Virus record (IMG/VR): IMGVR_UViG_3300048587_000636
Span: 1 to 29,389 of that record
Strand: one strand, 5' to 3'
DNA length: 29,389 bases
Source of the DNA: a virus
The position numbers were made by a program, and so were the translations under genes. The notes beneath the pieces are model-generated. The model was not told the origin of the DNA, did not search any database, and saw nothing but the letters and a program-made list of their open reading frames with translations. Positions 28,072 to 29,389 of the stretch are shown in pieces (position 1 is the stretch's first letter; every line of letters starts with the position of its first letter).

Positions 28072-29115
28072 TCACTCCATCAAAGAAACTAAGTACGTCT
28101 CATAAATCTGCGCCGCGACTTTCATTTCATCAAGGTATTTGTGCTGATTATATACGGACACGACGCCGCCAAACGTGCCACTCACGTGGTTCACCAGCTT
28201 CTCTGCCACATGAAGAGGCGTTCCGATGGCCGCATGGTGCGTGACAAAGGTGCGCCGTAGGTCGTGCAGTGTGTACCCGGTGACACCGGTTGCCTTGTCC
28301 ATACGTGCCTTAGCTTTGCTCCAGCCCTGATAGCGGAATGGTGCAGCTGCCAGCAGCTCCTTTGCCACTGCCCCAATGGGAAAGGTGTGAGGCCGTCCAT
28401 TCTTAGTAACTGATGCCGGAAGGTTGACCACGTCATCACCCACCCACTCAGGCTGAATAGCAGTGATTTCACCACGCCTCTGGCCGGTGAGCAGCATGAT
28501 CTTCACCACATCGGTGAAGGGACGGTCTTCGTACTGCCAGATGGTCTTTATCTCTTCTGCAGAGAGGGCGCGCGTCCGTGGCTGCGGGGATATAGTTAGT
28601 TTCATCCCCTCGATGGGCGAACGGTCGATGTGACCGATGCTCACACACCAATTAAAGTAAGTGCGGATCGTCAGGAATGCGTGACGGTACTCACCTGGCC
28701 GATCTGACAGCTCAAGGAACTTCTCCGCCAGCCTCTCGCGGGTAGGTTTCGCCGGGAGGTGCAGCCGCAGGTGGCGCTCGTAGTCTCTTACCGTTCGGTC
28801 TCGGTTATGCTTACGGCAGTGCGCGAGGAAGTCTTCCACATAGCCACCTAGAGCCGCAGACGCCTCGTCAGGTGTAAGAACCACCTCCCCTGCCCCAAGG
28901 ATCACGTGCGCTTCTTTGCGCGCCTCCTTGAGGCTCTTGTCGGGATAGCGGCCAAGCGTCTTGAGCTGCCGCTTGTGACCGTACATGACAACGAAGCTTT
29001 TGCTGCCGCCTTGCGACACGCGGACACCAAAGCCCGGCAGTGCTTCATCAAAGTAAGTTTTCTGTCCCGTGGCAGGAATCGGTAGCGCACGGATACCTAT
29101 GTCCGTCAGTCGCAT
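28072..29115 (-). CDS. int: Tyrosine recombinase integrase
   Basis: A site-specific recombinase that integrates and excises the element at tRNA-Pro. ATG 29115 gives 347 residues and the usual opening MRLTDIGIRALPIP; an ATG at 29145 adds 10 unusual residues. The N-terminal part (YFDEALPGFGVRVSQGGSKS) is the DUF4102-like arm-binding domain, then a SAM-like domain. The catalytic set appears: Arg in LLTGQRRGEI, Lys in TKNGRPHTF, HDLRRTF, and a C-terminal VNHVSGTFGG with VSVYNQH as nucleophile Tyr. The attachment site lies directly upstream of the gene. Confidence 0.95.
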   Translation of the reverse strand: MRLTDIGIRALPIPATGQKTYFDEALPGFGVRVSQGGSKSFVVMYGHKRQLKTLGRYPDKSLKEARKEAHVILGAGEVVLTPDEASAALGGYVEDFLAHCRKHNRDRTVRDYERHLRLHLPAKPTRERLAEKFLELSDRPGEYRHAFLTIRTYFNWCVSIGHIDRSPIEGMKLTISPQPRTRALSAEEIKTIWQYEDRPFTDVVKIMLLTGQRRGEITAIQPEWVGDDVVNLPASVTKNGRPHTFPIGAVAKELLAAAPFRYQGWSKAKARMDKATGVTGYTLHDLRRTFVTHHAAIGTPLHVAEKLVNHVSGTFGGVVSVYNQHKYLDEMKVAAQIYETYLVSLME

Positions 29116-29154
29116 CGCTAGTCTCACTAGTCGCGCAAATCGCATGTGCTGGGG

Positions 29155-29262
29155 TGAGACAGCATGTCTAGCATGAGACAGCGCCGCAAAGCAATCGCCA
29201 ATGAAACAAGGCGGTTGCGGTCAGTATGGGACAGGGTGTTGCGGGAGAAAATATGGGATTGT
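29155..29262. promoter_or_regulatory. Candidate integrase arm-binding repeats beside the attachment core
   Basis: TGAGACAG occurs at 29155-29162 and 29174-29181 (19-bp spacing, flanked by CATG in inverted order), with TGGGACAG at 29227-29234 and TGGGATTG at 29254-29261. They lie between the integrase gene and the tRNA junction, where arm sites are expected. The two TGAGACAG copies are exact; the other two are looser. Confidence 0.45.
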
Positions 29263-29305
29263 CGGTACCCAAAACCGTCGCGCTACCAGGCTGCGCTACG
29301 CCCCG
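29263..29305 (-). tRNA. tRNA-Pro(UGG), 5' half only, attachment junction
   Basis: The minus strand from 29305 reads CGGGGCGTAGCGCAGCCTGG and continues through the D-arm to an anticodon arm CGGT-TTTGGGT-ACCG with anticodon TGG. Homology stops at about position 42. The expected variable loop, T-arm and 3' acceptor are absent from the adjoining phage-side DNA. This is the truncated half left by integration into, or carried at, the tRNA gene. Confidence 0.78.
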
Positions 29306-29389
29306 ACTGGCGCCTCTCTAACCGCAGGTTGGCGCGTTGAAAAGCCCCAAACGGCAGAAAGGCCGATGAACCTTGCCCAGGCTCTAGGG
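29306..29389. other. Flanking sequence beyond the tRNA 5' end, no gene seen
   Basis: Probably host chromosome upstream of the tRNA gene. It holds GGCGCC and GGCGCG with a weak inverted pair near 29310-29338, but no supportable feature. Confidence 0.4.

Noticed and set aside
29155-29305. Intron-containing complete tRNA-Pro
   Set aside because: No T-arm or 3' acceptor matching CGGGGCG was found in the adjoining 150 bp, and homology ends exactly at the anticodon stem beside an integrase.

Overview
The window is most of one end of an integrated tailed phage (HK97-type head, long tail) or phage-like element. Nearly every gene is on the minus strand, so it reads from right to left. At the right end (29263-29305) lies the 5' half of a tRNA-Pro(UGG) gene, cut in the anticodon stem next to a tyrosine integrase; this is one attachment junction. 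At the left end (1-127) an IS66-family insertion sequence, starting with GTAAGCG, interrupts a tail gene and runs off the window. No T-arm, second attachment site, lysis gene or classical CI-type repressor is seen. The host is uncertain. The proteobacterial-looking tRNA-Pro, the IS66 element and the CHC2 and integrase types favour a proteobacterium, perhaps alpha. This is inference.

Layout from right to left: (1) integration and control, 27149-29262: integrase, small membrane protein, AlpA-like factor, and a coiled-coil/winged-helix regulator. (2) A gene-free 330-bp stretch rich in inverted repeats (26895-27148). (3) A conjugation-like module, 21061-26816: a TraG/VirD4-like ATPase, a small unknown protein, a second membrane-anchored TraD-like ATPase, a promoter with an 18-bp palindrome between its boxes, four small proteins, and a replication-relaxation family protein. 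(4) Replication/accessory genes, 19098-21046: a lone plus-strand 72-aa protein, a CHC2 zinc-finger primase-like protein, a small unknown protein and a DUF932 protein. (5) A two-helix membrane protein of unknown role (17529-18878).

(6) Packaging and head genes, 11370-17545: small unknown protein, small and large terminase, a portal fused to a MuF-like domain, prohead protease, major capsid protein and a small charged protein. (7) A moron-like insert, 10208-11363: a 35-aa hydrophobic peptide with its own promoter and terminator, then a secreted cysteine-containing protein. (8) Surface/neck genes, 5007-10107: a decoration-like protein, a 976-aa protein with about 23 repeats of 22 residues, connector, adaptor, HK97 gp10-like and terminator-like proteins. 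(9) Tail genes, 92-4994: a 56-aa ORF, tail tube, tail chaperones with a -1 frameshift at A9, tape measure, and the interrupted tail hub-like gene.

Two points stand out. First, two coupling-protein-type ATPases plus a replication-relaxation protein and an inverted-repeat-rich region sit inside a phage genome with no recognisable relaxase or secretion channel, which suggests an unusual replication, partition or transfer system. Second, six genes (small terminase, portal, protease, connector, the 56-aa ORF and the replication-relaxation protein) have a TATAAT-like hexamer exactly 6 or 7 nt before the ATG, the layout expected of leaderless mRNAs, whereas many early and accessory genes have ordinary Shine-Dalgarno leaders.
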